DNA from: Rossellomorea aquimaris
Lineage (GTDB): Bacteria > Bacillota > Bacilli > Bacillales > Bacillaceae_B
Direction: 5' to 3'
NCBI RefSeq assembly: GCF_001877785.1
Contig: NZ_MINN01000128.1
Location: 62,001-126,000 of the forward strand
Length of the DNA: 64,000 nucleotides
Shown here: positions 26,106-34,396 of the stretch, in pieces
Numbering within the stretch: position 1 is the first letter of the stretch
How the letters are laid out: every line of letters begins with the position of its first letter
Program-made: the position numbers and the translations under genes
The notes under the pieces: model-generated
Seen by the model: only the letters and a program-made list of their open reading frames with translations
Databases searched by the model: none
What the model was told of the DNA's origin: nothing

Positions 26106-27656
26106 TCAATACAAATTAAAAATATACGGGCCGATGAATGTGATGTAGAACAAGATGTACGTCCCCATGAAATAAAATGCTCCGCCCATCGAACCCCAGT
26201 CGGGATCCCTTCCGAATTTCCAGATGGCGAGAGTGATCAGAGACAAAAATATGGTCACTGCATAGGCACTGCCCGGGAAGAGAAGGTAACCTGGAGCCAT
26301 CTGTTCAAAGTAGGCATTCATTGCATTCTGCGTATATGACACTGGCATGAATATAAAGATGATGATGGAAAGATACTCAACCCAGCTGATCCCGTCGTTC
26401 TCGAATGCGTTCGGCTTAAAGATGTACATGAGGATCAGTAAGAACAGGGAAGGCAGCACCCAGTAGAATGACGTCATGATTGTCACCAGACTGCTGAACA
26501 TCATGAGGATGCCGTTATTGATGGCTTCTTTAACAGAACTTTTCGACCAGTTGGTGCTTTCTGAGATGACCTCCGGATTTCGTGAACTCCCTTTCAGTGC
26601 ATAGTCGGCTCCATCGTAATTCATCCAGATCATGGCTTCATCGGAAATCTTCAGCGGCGGATAGGACACGTGTTTTGTCGTGCTCACCGGTGCTGCGCTG
26701 AAGACTGTACCATCTTCTAATGGTGCCGCATACAGGCTGACCGTGTTATTGTCACCTATCTTTGTGCCTTCGGATGTAATGAGGATCATTTCTTCCCCTT
26801 TCATTTCCATCAGCTGTACGCCGCCGGGGCTCATCAGCTTTTGTCCGGTATCGCTAAGATCGAACTCAACTTTTTCACCTTCCAGCATGGAATTCCCTAT
26901 CTCCCCGACGGGAGCCTGAAGCTTGAATACATTGTAAGAAAGTGTTCCCTGGGTCCTTGCCTTTTGATTATAAAAAACAAGCAGGTTCCCGTCCTTTATT
27001 TTAAACGTAAGGCCCTCCATCTTCTTATTAGGTGAGCTGGCGACAGTCAGGAAAGCGCCGCTGACCTGCTGCTTTTCATCTACGTAATAAAGAACGTCGT
27101 GGGTATTGTCTTTCTCGACTTGAACGACCGCGCTCCCGTCGTCAGCTACAAACATGCCGGCAATAGTATTCGGGAAAGATTGAATTTTAATTGCTTCATT
27201 GTTTTCTAAATCGTAACGGCTCAATGTGCTGTCTTTCCAGTAGTAGACGTCATTCTTTCCTGTTCCGAGGCCAGCTATATCTTCTTCCAGGATCTGTTCC
27301 TGCCCGCCGGAAGCTGAAACTAAATTCCCGCTTTTATAATATATATACTGCTTTCCATCGGTCCAAAAGGGAAAACCCCTCGTGATTTTTGTTTTTGATG
27401 TGGTCTCTTCAGAGATTTCCAGCTTATCGTTTATCTTGATCGTCTGCACATGACCGTCTGATGCGATATGTATCTTATCTTCAGCATCCACAAATACCTG
27501 CGGCTTCTCCTTGAAAGATTCCTCGAATGGCATCGACCTGCTCCAGCCCTGTTGCGGAAGCTCTTTCACAATCAGCAGTTGATGGATAAATAGTGCTGCA
27601 ATAAATATCAAAGTAATCCCAATTGGAAGTCCGAAGGCTTTCAACTTTTCTTTCAT
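26106..27656 (-). CDS. Large hypothetical membrane protein with extracytoplasmic propeller-like domain
   Basis: 516 aa. One N-terminal membrane helix (about 9-28) precedes about 330 residues predicted outside the cell, rich in short beta repeats with patterns such as 'DGKQYIYYKSGNLVS', 'GKNDVYYWKDSTLSRYD' and 'DDGSAVVQVEKD', which suggest a beta-propeller. The C-terminal 120 residues carry four membrane helices. ATG follows GGGGGATG. I do not recognise a named family. It is divergent from the pseudogene at 27830. Confidence 0.6.
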   Translation of the reverse strand: MKEKLKAFGLPIGITLIFIAALFIHQLLIVKELPQQGWSRSMPFEESFKEKPQVFVDAEDKIHIASDGHVQTIKINDKLEISEETTSKTKITRGFPFWTDGKQYIYYKSGNLVSASGGQEQILEEDIAGLGTGKNDVYYWKDSTLSRYDLENNEAIKIQSFPNTIAGMFVADDGSAVVQVEKDNTHDVLYYVDEKQQVSGAFLTVASSPNKKMEGLTFKIKDGNLLVFYNQKARTQGTLSYNVFKLQAPVGEIGNSMLEGEKVEFDLSDTGQKLMSPGGVQLMEMKGEEMILITSEGTKIGDNNTVSLYAAPLEDGTVFSAAPVSTTKHVSYPPLKISDEAMIWMNYDGADYALKGSSRNPEVISESTNWSKSSVKEAINNGILMMFSSLVTIMTSFYWVLPSLFLLILMYIFKPNAFENDGISWVEYLSIIIFIFMPVSYTQNAMNAYFEQMAPGYLLFPGSAYAVTIFLSLITLAIWKFGRDPDWGSMGGAFYFMGTYILFYITFIGPYIFNLY

Positions 27657-27829
27657 TAAATAACATCCCCCACAGTTGTCTTTGTATAATTTTGAATTTT
27701 AACACAATAGACATCGGAAAACACCATATTTTTACAAAATACTCCGTTTTAGAAATTAACTTAAAGAACTCACCTGAGTGATATATGGTAAAATTACAAA
27801 TAGTTGGAATTTACGAGAGGGTTGAAGAT

Positions 27830-28142
27830 ATGTTTGTTTGGCTGAATCTTGTCAGTTTTCTGCTTGGGCTGATCGCATGGATGCTGCCATTTATAAATCT
27901 TGCGCGCGGCAAAAAATCAAACATCCTCGTTGGGCCATGCTTTCCATCATAAGCCTCAGTGCATGCGGTTTTTCACTGTGTTTTCAAATTCTATATATTA
28001 TCATAAGGTTACGGTTGAGGACTGGACGGCCCTCCTGGATACGATGTATGGGGCAACATTTGCATCACCGATTCTCTTTAGTGTAACGATATTGTTGAAC
28101 CTTATCGTATGGATTGTTCACCGCAGCAAAGCAGTAAGTTGA
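27830..28142 (+). pseudogene. Frameshifted small membrane protein gene
   Basis: Three frames join into one plausible protein of about 100 aa: MFVWLNLVSFLLGLIAWMLP then NLARGKK (first frame), KHPRWAMLSIISLSACGFSL and CFQILY (second), then YYHKVTVEDWTALLDTMYGA through ILLNLIVWIVHRSKAVS (third). Both jumps are explained by loss of one base: one in the A6 run near 27909 and one near the TATATATT at about 27992. The rebuilt protein has three membrane helices and resembles small Bacillus cereus-group membrane proteins as I remember them. It is either decayed or affected by sequencing errors. Confidence 0.6.
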
Positions 28143-28233
28143 GGATGCTGAAAACTTAATTCAAGCACAGAACGTCTAATGGTAAATATCCTGCCCGCTT
28201 AACGGGGAAGCAGAATGAGGGAGATGGATAAAG

Positions 28234-28515
28234 TTGAAAAAATACTCCTGGATGAGTTATGTATCAGCAGGGATTCCGATTGTATTGATGATTCTATTAT
28301 TTGCAGTGCCGAACATTACGGAGCGAACAGTGGTTAAAGGTATCTTTTATGCACTATTTTTAGGTGCTCCGGTATCCATTATTTTAAGTATTACTGCACT
28401 ATTCAAGAAAAGTGAAAAGAATGGATTTGCTGTATTGGGGCTGTCCGCATCACTGTTACTGGCAGGTTCACTTATTTACCTCCTCCTGCTTGGTTTCGGG
28501 ATGGGTGAAGCGTAA
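28234..28515 (+). CDS. Small hypothetical membrane protein
   Basis: 93 aa, TTG start after GAGGGAGATGG. Three hydrophobic segments (about 10-25, 37-55 and 68-90) are separated by KKSEKNG. I do not recognise the family. It forms a run of small membrane protein genes with its neighbours on the same strand. Confidence 0.5.
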   Translation: MKKYSWMSYVSAGIPIVLMILLFAVPNITERTVVKGIFYALFLGAPVSIILSITALFKKSEKNGFAVLGLSASLLLAGSLIYLLLLGFGMGEA

Positions 28516-28544
28516 TTCGATAAGACTTTCAGGGGGATGATGCT

Positions 28545-28796
28545 ATGAAGAAAAAACTTAGTCTATTATCGTTTGGATTATTTTTAATTGGAGCCTTGAT
28601 TTACGTGATGATGCTCTTTGGCAGGGATGAGTTCCTCCTGGCAGGCGTGAGCTGCTCGGTGGCGGGGTTGATCATTGCCTTGTTTTCAGAGCGCGGCCCG
28701 TATAAAAAAATTGCAATCGCCGGCAATGGTGTCATCGTGGGTGTCGCAATTATTGTGCCGGTTATCGTGACGACTTTTTTTTGGAACACACCATAA
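28545..28796 (+). CDS. Small hypothetical membrane protein
   Basis: 83 aa with three hydrophobic segments and short charged turns ('GRDEF', 'SERGPYKK'). The ATG follows AGGGGGATGATGCT. The family is not recognised. It is probably co-transcribed with the preceding 93-aa gene, 29 nt upstream. Confidence 0.5.
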   Translation: MKKKLSLLSFGLFLIGALIYVMMLFGRDEFLLAGVSCSVAGLIIALFSERGPYKKIAIAGNGVIVGVAIIVPVIVTTFFWNTP

Positions 28797-28823
28797 ATAA
28801 TGAGTAAAGGAAGGGGAATCTCT

Positions 28824-29218
28824 ATGCAAGAAGGACATCTTCACCACGTCGAAATCTACGTATCCGATTTGAAAAAATCATCAGAGTTTTGGGGATGGTT
28901 TTTACAAGAACTTGGGTACCATTCTTATCAAAAGTGGGAGAAGGGAGAAAGCTGGAGGCTGGGAGAGACTTATCTTGTTTTTGTTCAGACGGAAGAACGG
29001 TTCCTGGACGAACCTTATCACAGGTGCAGGACGGGAATGAACCATTTGGCGTTTTATGCTGCATCCCGCGAGCGGGTGGATGAGATGACGGAAAAGTTGA
29101 GGGAGAAGGGGGCAAAGGTCCTCTATGAAGATCTCCACCTTTCGCAGGGGGAGAGAATTATTATGCTGTCTACTTCGAAGATCCCGATCAGATAAAGGTG
29201 GAGTTTGCGGCACCTTAA
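28824..29218 (+). pseudogene. VOC/glyoxalase-fold protein gene with a frameshift near its 3' end
   Basis: The first frame gives a good VOC domain: 'HHVEIYVSDLKKSSEFWGWFLQELGY' at the N-terminus and 'GMNHLAFYAASRERVDEM' mid-way. It then runs into non-family sequence after 'LYEDLH'. Shifting frame near 29138 restores the expected end: 'PFAGGENYYAVYFEDPDQIKVEFAAP' and a stop at 29218. One missing C in the CACC-TTTC context explains it. The metal-binding Glu of the fold is in the shifted part, so the unshifted protein would be inactive. Confidence 0.7.
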
Positions 29219-29242
29219 TTTGATATTCAGAGAGGTGTTCAA

Positions 29243-29482
29243 GTGAAAGAGATGAAAGGAAGGAAAATCCTGTTAGTCTCAGGGTGGCTCGCTGTAATTG
29301 CCGCCTTCTTCACGGGAACAATTTTCCCAGCAATCGCTGCAGTGTGTATTGGGGTTGTATTAAAGATTGATTATGATGAACAAAGGAAAGGGGTTTATCT
29401 CATCATAATGGGAATCCTCAGTGGATTATCTTGTCCTGTACTAGGCACGTTGGTCATTTGGTATATGGATCATAAATTTTAG
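29243..29482 (+). CDS. Small hypothetical membrane protein
   Basis: 79 aa, GTG start after AGAGAGGTG. Two or three hydrophobic segments (about 8-40 and 50-74) flank a charged loop 'KIDYDEQRKG'. Not recognised. It is followed by a hairpin (AACAGC...GCTGTT, 29491-29525) with a T-rich tail that should terminate transcription. Confidence 0.5.
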   Translation: MKEMKGRKILLVSGWLAVIAAFFTGTIFPAIAAVCIGVVLKIDYDEQRKGVYLIIMGILSGLSCPVLGTLVIWYMDHKF

Positions 29483-29490
29483 AATGCTAA

Positions 29491-29530
29491 TAAACAGCTG
29501 GGATCTCAAAAATCCCTGCTGTTCTTTTGT
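29491..29530 (+). terminator. Intrinsic terminator
   Basis: AACAGCTGGGA pairs with TCCCTGCTGTT, followed by CTTTTGTTTG. Confidence 0.7.
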
Positions 29531-29657
29531 TTGTTCTAAATTTCATTCCTAAGTATGTACCCGCTTGAACTTGATGCTGAGTTTAACTAGACATTCCCAT
29601 TCAAAGGACTATAATAAAAAGGCAAACCTACTTTTTTACATATAAAGGGTGAGATAT

Positions 29658-31178
29658 ATGGTGGCAAAAGAAAGCAATATGAAGCTTGCTCTTGCAGGTC
29701 TTTTGCTCGGGATCCTGATGTCGGCGATGGATAATACGATTGTCGCTACGGCGCTTGGATCGATCGTGTCCGATCTCGGCGGCCTTGATAAATTTGTTTG
29801 GGTGACATCTGCGTACATGGTGGCCGTCATGGCCGGAATGCCGATTTTTGGTAAGCTGTCGGATATGTATGGAAGGAAGAGGTTTTATATCTTCGGGCTG
29901 TCCATATTCCTGATTGGTTCTGCATTGTGCGGGATTGCACAGGATATCGTCCAGCTGAGCATTTTCCGTGCGATACAGGGCATCGGGGGAGGCGCACTGC
30001 TTCCAATTGCCTTCACGATTGTATTCGATCTGTTTCCTCCTGAACAGCGGGGGAAAATGACGGGTCTGCTTGGTGCCGTGTTCGGATCGGCATCTGTATT
30101 CGGTCCGCTGATCGGTGCCTTCCTGACCGATAATCTCAGCTGGCACTGGGTATTCTACGTAAATGTGCCGATCGGGCTGCTATCCTTATTTTTCATCATC
30201 ACGGCTTATAAAGAATCCCCTCAGCGTTCTGATCAGCGCATCGACTGGGGCGGGGCGATTACGCTTGTCATTGCGGTCGTAAGTCTGATGTTCGCGCTTG
30301 AACTCGGCGGGAAGGAATTCGATTGGGCTTCCTGGCAGATCATCGGATTGCTGCTGTCTTTCTTCATTTTCATTGTTAGTTTCATGTTTATCGAACGAAA
30401 AGCAGACGAACCGATCATATCGTTCTGGATGTTCAAGAGTCCTTTGTTCGCGTCTTCACAGGCGCTTGCCTTTCTATACGGGGCGGCTTTCATCATCCTG
30501 ACGATCCTGATCCCGATCTTCGTTCAGGCTGTTTATGGAGGTTCGGCGACAAATGCAGGGATGATCCTCACACCGTTGATGCTCGGATCAGTCGCAGGGA
30601 GCGCGGTTGCCGGTATCCGCATGACAAAGACAAGCTACCGGAACATCATGTGGCTGTCGATCCTGTCGTTCCTGGCAGGAATGCTGCTCCTGGCTACGAT
30701 GGGACCGGATACAAGCAGGCTTCTGCTCACGCTCTATATGATTCTGAGCGGATTTGGCGTCGGCTTCTCTTTTTCGCTGCTGCCGAATGCGACCATCCAT
30801 AAGCTTGATCCAAGGTTCAGGGGATCCGCCAACTCAACCAATGCGTTTTTCCGTTCACTCGGGATGACGCTCGGGATCACCGTTTACGGGACGCTTCAGA
30901 CAAAGCTCTTCGCTTCCAATCTGGAAGAAGCCTTTAAAGGCCAGGGCGGCGGGCAGGCCTTCCCTGGAGGCGGGGATCCAAGAAGCATTTTCGAACAGGA
31001 AATGCGAGAGATGATCCCTGCACCTGTCCTTGAGAAAATCACGACGGCGATGTCGGACTCGATCACCACGACATTCGCCTATGCATTGATTCCGCTGGTC
31101 ATCGCGGTGTTCTTTGTTTACCGGATGGGCAGCAGCAGGCTTGAAGTTGAAAAGGAAGCACCAAAGGCTTCTGAATAA
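29658..31178 (+). CDS. DHA2 family (EmrB/QacA-type) MFS drug transporter
   Basis: 506 aa, 14-helix drug:proton antiporter. Helix 1 carries 'GLLLGILMSAMDNTIVATALGSIVSDLGG' (D-N-T-I motif of the DHA2 group). Motif A 'GKLSDMYGRKRFY' lies between helices 2 and 3, and motif C 'GLLGAVFGSASVFGPLIGAF' in helix 5. ATG 29658 follows AAAGGGTGAG. It resembles Bacillus MdtP/YusP-like pumps; the substrate is not predictable. No regulator gene is adjacent. Confidence 0.85.
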   Translation: MVAKESNMKLALAGLLLGILMSAMDNTIVATALGSIVSDLGGLDKFVWVTSAYMVAVMAGMPIFGKLSDMYGRKRFYIFGLSIFLIGSALCGIAQDIVQLSIFRAIQGIGGGALLPIAFTIVFDLFPPEQRGKMTGLLGAVFGSASVFGPLIGAFLTDNLSWHWVFYVNVPIGLLSLFFIITAYKESPQRSDQRIDWGGAITLVIAVVSLMFALELGGKEFDWASWQIIGLLLSFFIFIVSFMFIERKADEPIISFWMFKSPLFASSQALAFLYGAAFIILTILIPIFVQAVYGGSATNAGMILTPLMLGSVAGSAVAGIRMTKTSYRNIMWLSILSFLAGMLLLATMGPDTSRLLLTLYMILSGFGVGFSFSLLPNATIHKLDPRFRGSANSTNAFFRSLGMTLGITVYGTLQTKLFASNLEEAFKGQGGGQAFPGGGDPRSIFEQEMREMIPAPVLEKITTAMSDSITTTFAYALIPLVIAVFFVYRMGSSRLEVEKEAPKASE

Positions 31179-31189
31179 GTGTAGTAAAG

Positions 31190-31226
31190 AAAAAAGGAGA
31201 ACGGGGCTGCGACCTTCTCCTTTTTT
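31190..31226 (+). terminator. Terminator of the MFS pump gene
   Basis: AAAAAAGGAGAA (31190-31201) pairs with TTCTCCTTTTTT (31215-31226). Confidence 0.85.
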
Positions 31227-31340
31227 AATTTATGGATTTACAATTAACTCCAATGAAATTTACACTTTTTAACCACTCCTTATAATCGCCCCAACATTCC
31301 GTGTCTATAATGAAGGTGACTATTTAAAGGGGTGATATCA

Positions 31341-31859
31341 ATGGATCGAATGTTTACAGGACTTCATAAGATGGATCAGCAGCTCTTTTACAAAATAAAC
31401 GGCAGTAAATTGTACCGTTCCTTCTTTGGTGTGATCACTCATTTGGGAGGTGCGAGAATCTCAATCCTTTCCATCCTTTTATTGGCTCTTATAAGCGTAT
31501 TCTATCCTTCGATCAGGCCGGCAGTCATCCAGGCATTCCTCGCCTTGAGTGTCAGCCATTTCCTCATGCACTTTATCAAACGTTCGGTGAAAAGGATCCG
31601 GCCCTATCTGTCGCTGCCTGATGTGATGCTCCACGGTCATCCGTTTGAGGATCACTCATTTCCTTCAGGCCACTCCACGGCGATCTTTTCGATAACAATC
31701 CCATTTATGCTGCAATTTCCTGCAGTCATCGTGATTTTGTTCCCCATCAGTGTGCTCGTTGCCTACTCGAGAGTTGTGCTCGGCGTGCACTATCCTTCCG
31801 ATGTGATGGCTGGGGCGTTACTGGCTATGTGTACAGCGGTTTTGGTATCCCTTTTATAG
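31341..31859 (+). CDS. PAP2 family phosphatase
   Basis: 172 aa integral membrane lipid phosphatase. All three catalytic motifs are present: KxxxxxxRP ('KRSVKRIRP'), 'FPSGHST', and SRxxxxxHxxxD ('SRVVLGVHYPSD'). About five to six hydrophobic segments surround them. ATG follows AAAGGGGTGA. Likely substrates are undecaprenyl pyrophosphate or phosphatidylglycerol phosphate. Confidence 0.85.
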   Translation: MDRMFTGLHKMDQQLFYKINGSKLYRSFFGVITHLGGARISILSILLLALISVFYPSIRPAVIQAFLALSVSHFLMHFIKRSVKRIRPYLSLPDVMLHGHPFEDHSFPSGHSTAIFSITIPFMLQFPAVIVILFPISVLVAYSRVVLGVHYPSDVMAGALLAMCTAVLVSLL

Positions 31860-32101
31860 CAGATACCATCACTGCAATAGTTCCAGAAAGTTAAGAACTC
31901 ACAAGGTAACATAATGGAAGTACTACTGCCTGATGATCGAAAGGTCCATCGGTTTTTTTGTGCTGGAATAAAGAATAGTTTATTCTAATAGAAATAGATA
32001 AGAGACTACAGGCAATTTTTAATCGTTTTTGAAGGGTTCCGGAATATAAAGCGGGAATCTATCAATAGAGATGCTTTTACATAACAGAGGAGGAAACGAA
32101 T

Positions 32102-32677
32102 ATGCCATATGAAATCAGCGATAAAAAAGAATTGTCACCAGAACAAAGGGAAGAATTACTCACCGGATTGGAGGCTCGCTTTGAGAAGAACATGCATCGT
32201 CATGAAGGAGTAGAATGGTCCGGGGTGCAGAAAAAGCTGGAGGCAAATCCTGATAAGTTATGGTCCCTGCACGAAATGGAACGGACAGAGGGCGAGCCCG
32301 ATGTCATCGGATATGATGAGCAGAAGGACGTGTACCTGTTTTGTGATTGTTCAAAAGAAAGCCCGAAAGGCAGGAGGAGCGTGTGTTATGACCGAGAAGC
32401 CCTTGAGTCCCGGAAAAAGCACAAGCCTGAAAACAGCGCGATCGACATGGCCGTTTCGATGGGGATTGAATTATTGACGGAGGAACAATATCGTTCGCTC
32501 CAGGAAATTGAATCGTTTGATAAGAAAACCTCGAGCTGGATCCAGACTCCGGCAGATATCAGGGAACTTGGCGGTGCCCTGTTCTGCGACTACCGGTTCG
32601 GACATGTCTTCGTGTATCATAACGGGGCGGACTCCTATTATGCCGCCCGGGGATTCCGCGGGAGGCTGACCGTATAA
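32102..32677 (+). CDS. DUF4256 family protein
   Basis: 191 aa soluble protein. It fits DUF4256 by its blocks 'LLTGLEARFEKNMHRHEG', 'LWSLHEMERTEGEPDVIGYD', 'FCDCSKESPKGRRSVCYDREALESRK' and the ending 'FCDYRFGHVFVYHNGADSYYAARGFRG'. Several conserved Cys (CDCS, C-Y-D) are visible. The function of the family is unknown. ATG follows AGAGGAGG. The preceding 240 nt contain only a weak hairpin (31929-31962) that could terminate the PAP2 gene. Confidence 0.75.
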   Translation: MPYEISDKKELSPEQREELLTGLEARFEKNMHRHEGVEWSGVQKKLEANPDKLWSLHEMERTEGEPDVIGYDEQKDVYLFCDCSKESPKGRRSVCYDREALESRKKHKPENSAIDMAVSMGIELLTEEQYRSLQEIESFDKKTSSWIQTPADIRELGGALFCDYRFGHVFVYHNGADSYYAARGFRGRLTV

Positions 32678-32686
32678 AATAATCGG

Positions 32687-32725
32687 GCCCATTCCTTGCC
32701 GTCGACTGCAGGGAACGGGCTTTTT
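32687..32725 (+). terminator. Bidirectional terminator hairpin
   Basis: GCCCATTCCTTGC (32687-32699) pairs with GCAGGGAACGGGC (32708-32720) before TTTTTATTTT. It lies between convergent genes and is related to the GCCCGTCCC hairpins. Confidence 0.8.
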
Positions 32726-32732
32726 ATTTTGA

Positions 32733-33239
32733 CTAAAAATAATGATCATACTCAATCATTGAAGTCCCGTCTTCACCAATTTGCTCGACCGAAATTTTAT
32801 GTACGACTGAAGAGAATTCAGTGTTGAACTCCTCCGTATCATGCAGAGCCTTCTGAAACGTTTCCTCACCATTCAGCTTTCCCACCGTCACATGCGGTAT
32901 GTAACTCAGCTCACGTGCATGATGTCTCTTCAGGATGCCCTGGTACAAGCGGTCACGCAGTTCAATGATGTGGTCATTCCCTTTCTTAACATTCAAGAAT
33001 AAATAATGTCCATCAGCACCGGTCACGTTCTGACATCTGATCTCAAAAGGCTTGAAGCCAATCAGGCAGTCTTGAATATGATTAATAAGTTCCCTTTTTT
33101 GGAGGCTGCTTGTGAACGGATGAACCAATGTAATATGAGGAGAGATGCAGGAATGGAGGGGGTCATATTTTTCTCTCAATTCTTCGATTTCTTCAACATT
33201 ATCAAATTCGGGGAAAATACAAATGGAGCGGTTTATCAT
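32733..33239 (-). CDS. 2'-5' RNA ligase family (2H phosphoesterase)
   Basis: 168 aa. Both catalytic His-x-Thr motifs of the 2H fold are present: 'HITLVHPF' (about residues 36-43) and 'HVTVGKL' (about 120). Length and spacing agree with the bacterial YjcG/ThpR-type group. ATG 33239 is used because GGCAGGTG precedes it; an in-frame GTG three codons earlier is the alternative. Cyclic phosphate ligase or hydrolase activity is expected, with the physiological target unknown. Confidence 0.78.
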   Translation of the reverse strand: MINRSICIFPEFDNVEEIEELREKYDPLHSCISPHITLVHPFTSSLQKRELINHIQDCLIGFKPFEIRCQNVTGADGHYLFLNVKKGNDHIIELRDRLYQGILKRHHARELSYIPHVTVGKLNGEETFQKALHDTEEFNTEFSSVVHKISVEQIGEDGTSMIEYDHYF

Positions 33240-33260
33240 TCTTATCACCTGCCATTGTAA

Positions 33261-33289
33261 GCCCGTCCCCCGGTTTGGGCGGGACGGGC
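33261..33289 (-). terminator. GCCCGTCCC-family hairpin
   Basis: GCCCGTCCC (33261-33269) pairs with GGGACGGGC (33281-33289). It lies between two minus-strand genes, just after the stop of the dehydrogenase gene. Confidence 0.7.
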
Positions 33290-33295
33290 CGCTGA

Positions 33296-34180
33296 TTAAT
33301 TTTCTTTACTCATCATTTCATAATACTGATACAGCGCCTGCGTTCCTTTATTTTCACCACCTGATTGGCTGAACAGCTCATATAACTCTTTTGCCAGCTT
33401 CAGGCCCGGGACAGGGACGCCCATGTTTTCTGCAGATTCGATGGCGATTTTCATGTCTTTGATGAAATGTTTTACATAAAATCCAGGGTCGAAGTTGCCG
33501 TCGATCATGCGGGGGGCCAGGTTTGAAAGCGACCAGCTTCCGGCAGCCCCGGCTTCGATGCTTTTTAATACGGTTTTTGGATCAAGGCCTGCTTTTTCGG
33601 CATAGAAAACAGCTTCACAGACACCGAGCATACCGGAAGCGATCGCGATCTGGTTGCACATCTTAGTATGCTGTCCGGCGCCTGCATTTCCCTGCAGCAC
33701 GATGTTTTTTCCCATTGCTTCAAGGACCGGGCGGATTCCTTCAAATGTTTCTTCTTCGCCTCCGACCATGATGGTGAGGGCAGCATTCCTGGCCCCGACA
33801 TCACCGCCCGACACAGGAGCGTCATAGGCATGGATGCCCGCTTCCTTTGCCCTGTCAAAGATCAGCTTCGCGAGGTCAGGGGACGAAGTGGTCATATCGA
33901 TGACATACGAACCCCGCTTTGCATTTGCCAAAATACCGGCCTCGCCAAGATAGACTTCCTCTACATCAGTCGGATAACCGACAATTGTGATGATGATGTC
34001 CGACTCTTTTGAGAGAGCGGCGACGCTTTCCTTCCACCGGGCTCCTTCTGTGAGGAGGTCTGCCGCTTTTTCCTTCGTTCTCGTAAACACATTCAAATGG
34101 AAGCCGGCTTTCGTAAGATTGCGGGCCATGCTTTTTCCCATGACGCCGGTGCCGATGAATCCTATCGTCTTCTTTTGCAT
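33296..34180 (-). CDS. NAD(P)-dependent beta-hydroxyacid dehydrogenase (YkwC-like)
   Basis: 294 aa, 3-hydroxyisobutyrate dehydrogenase family. The Rossmann motif 'GFIGTGVMGKSMARNL' (7-22) is followed by 'YDAPVSGGDVGARNAALTIMVGG' (substrate signature) and the catalytic Lys in 'GAGQHTKMCNQIAIA'. 'KDMKIAIESAENMGVPVPG' lies near the C-terminus. The substrate may be a short hydroxy acid such as tartronate semialdehyde or 3-hydroxyisobutyrate. It is divergent from the glucosidase gene. Confidence 0.85.
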   Translation of the reverse strand: MQKKTIGFIGTGVMGKSMARNLTKAGFHLNVFTRTKEKAADLLTEGARWKESVAALSKESDIIITIVGYPTDVEEVYLGEAGILANAKRGSYVIDMTTSSPDLAKLIFDRAKEAGIHAYDAPVSGGDVGARNAALTIMVGGEEETFEGIRPVLEAMGKNIVLQGNAGAGQHTKMCNQIAIASGMLGVCEAVFYAEKAGLDPKTVLKSIEAGAAGSWSLSNLAPRMIDGNFDPGFYVKHFIKDMKIAIESAENMGVPVPGLKLAKELYELFSQSGGENKGTQALYQYYEMMSKEN

Positions 34181-34314
34181 TTCTTTCCCTACCTTCGCAT
34201 TTGGAATCTATCGATCTATTAGGTAAAGTATACCAATCCCTGTCTGATAGGAACAGTTAAAGGTTCGTTCACATTTTTGTTGAGCGTAGCGGAAGGGTGA
34301 TTTATCCCTGTTAA

Positions 34315-34337
34315 TGCAACCGGTTTCATAGTATACT
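34315..34337 (+). promoter_or_regulatory. cre-like operator and -10 box before the oligo-1,6-glucosidase gene
   Basis: TGCAACCGGTTTCA (34315-34328) is a 14-bp dyad with one mismatched pair. It differs from the cre consensus at one position. TATACT (34332-34337) directly after it could be a -10 box, so the operator would lie inside the promoter. The -35 region is weak. Control by CcpA or another LacI-family sugar regulator is likely. Confidence 0.5.
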
Positions 34338-34396
34338 AACTTTATTGTAGAATAATGATTGAATCAAATTTGATTAGTATATAAAGGAGCGGTTTT

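Noticed and set aside
25852-26148. A 98-codon frame crossing the terminator of the 26.1 kb gene
   Set aside because: It overlaps a minus-strand terminator and the 3' end of the neighbouring gene, and has no start signal.
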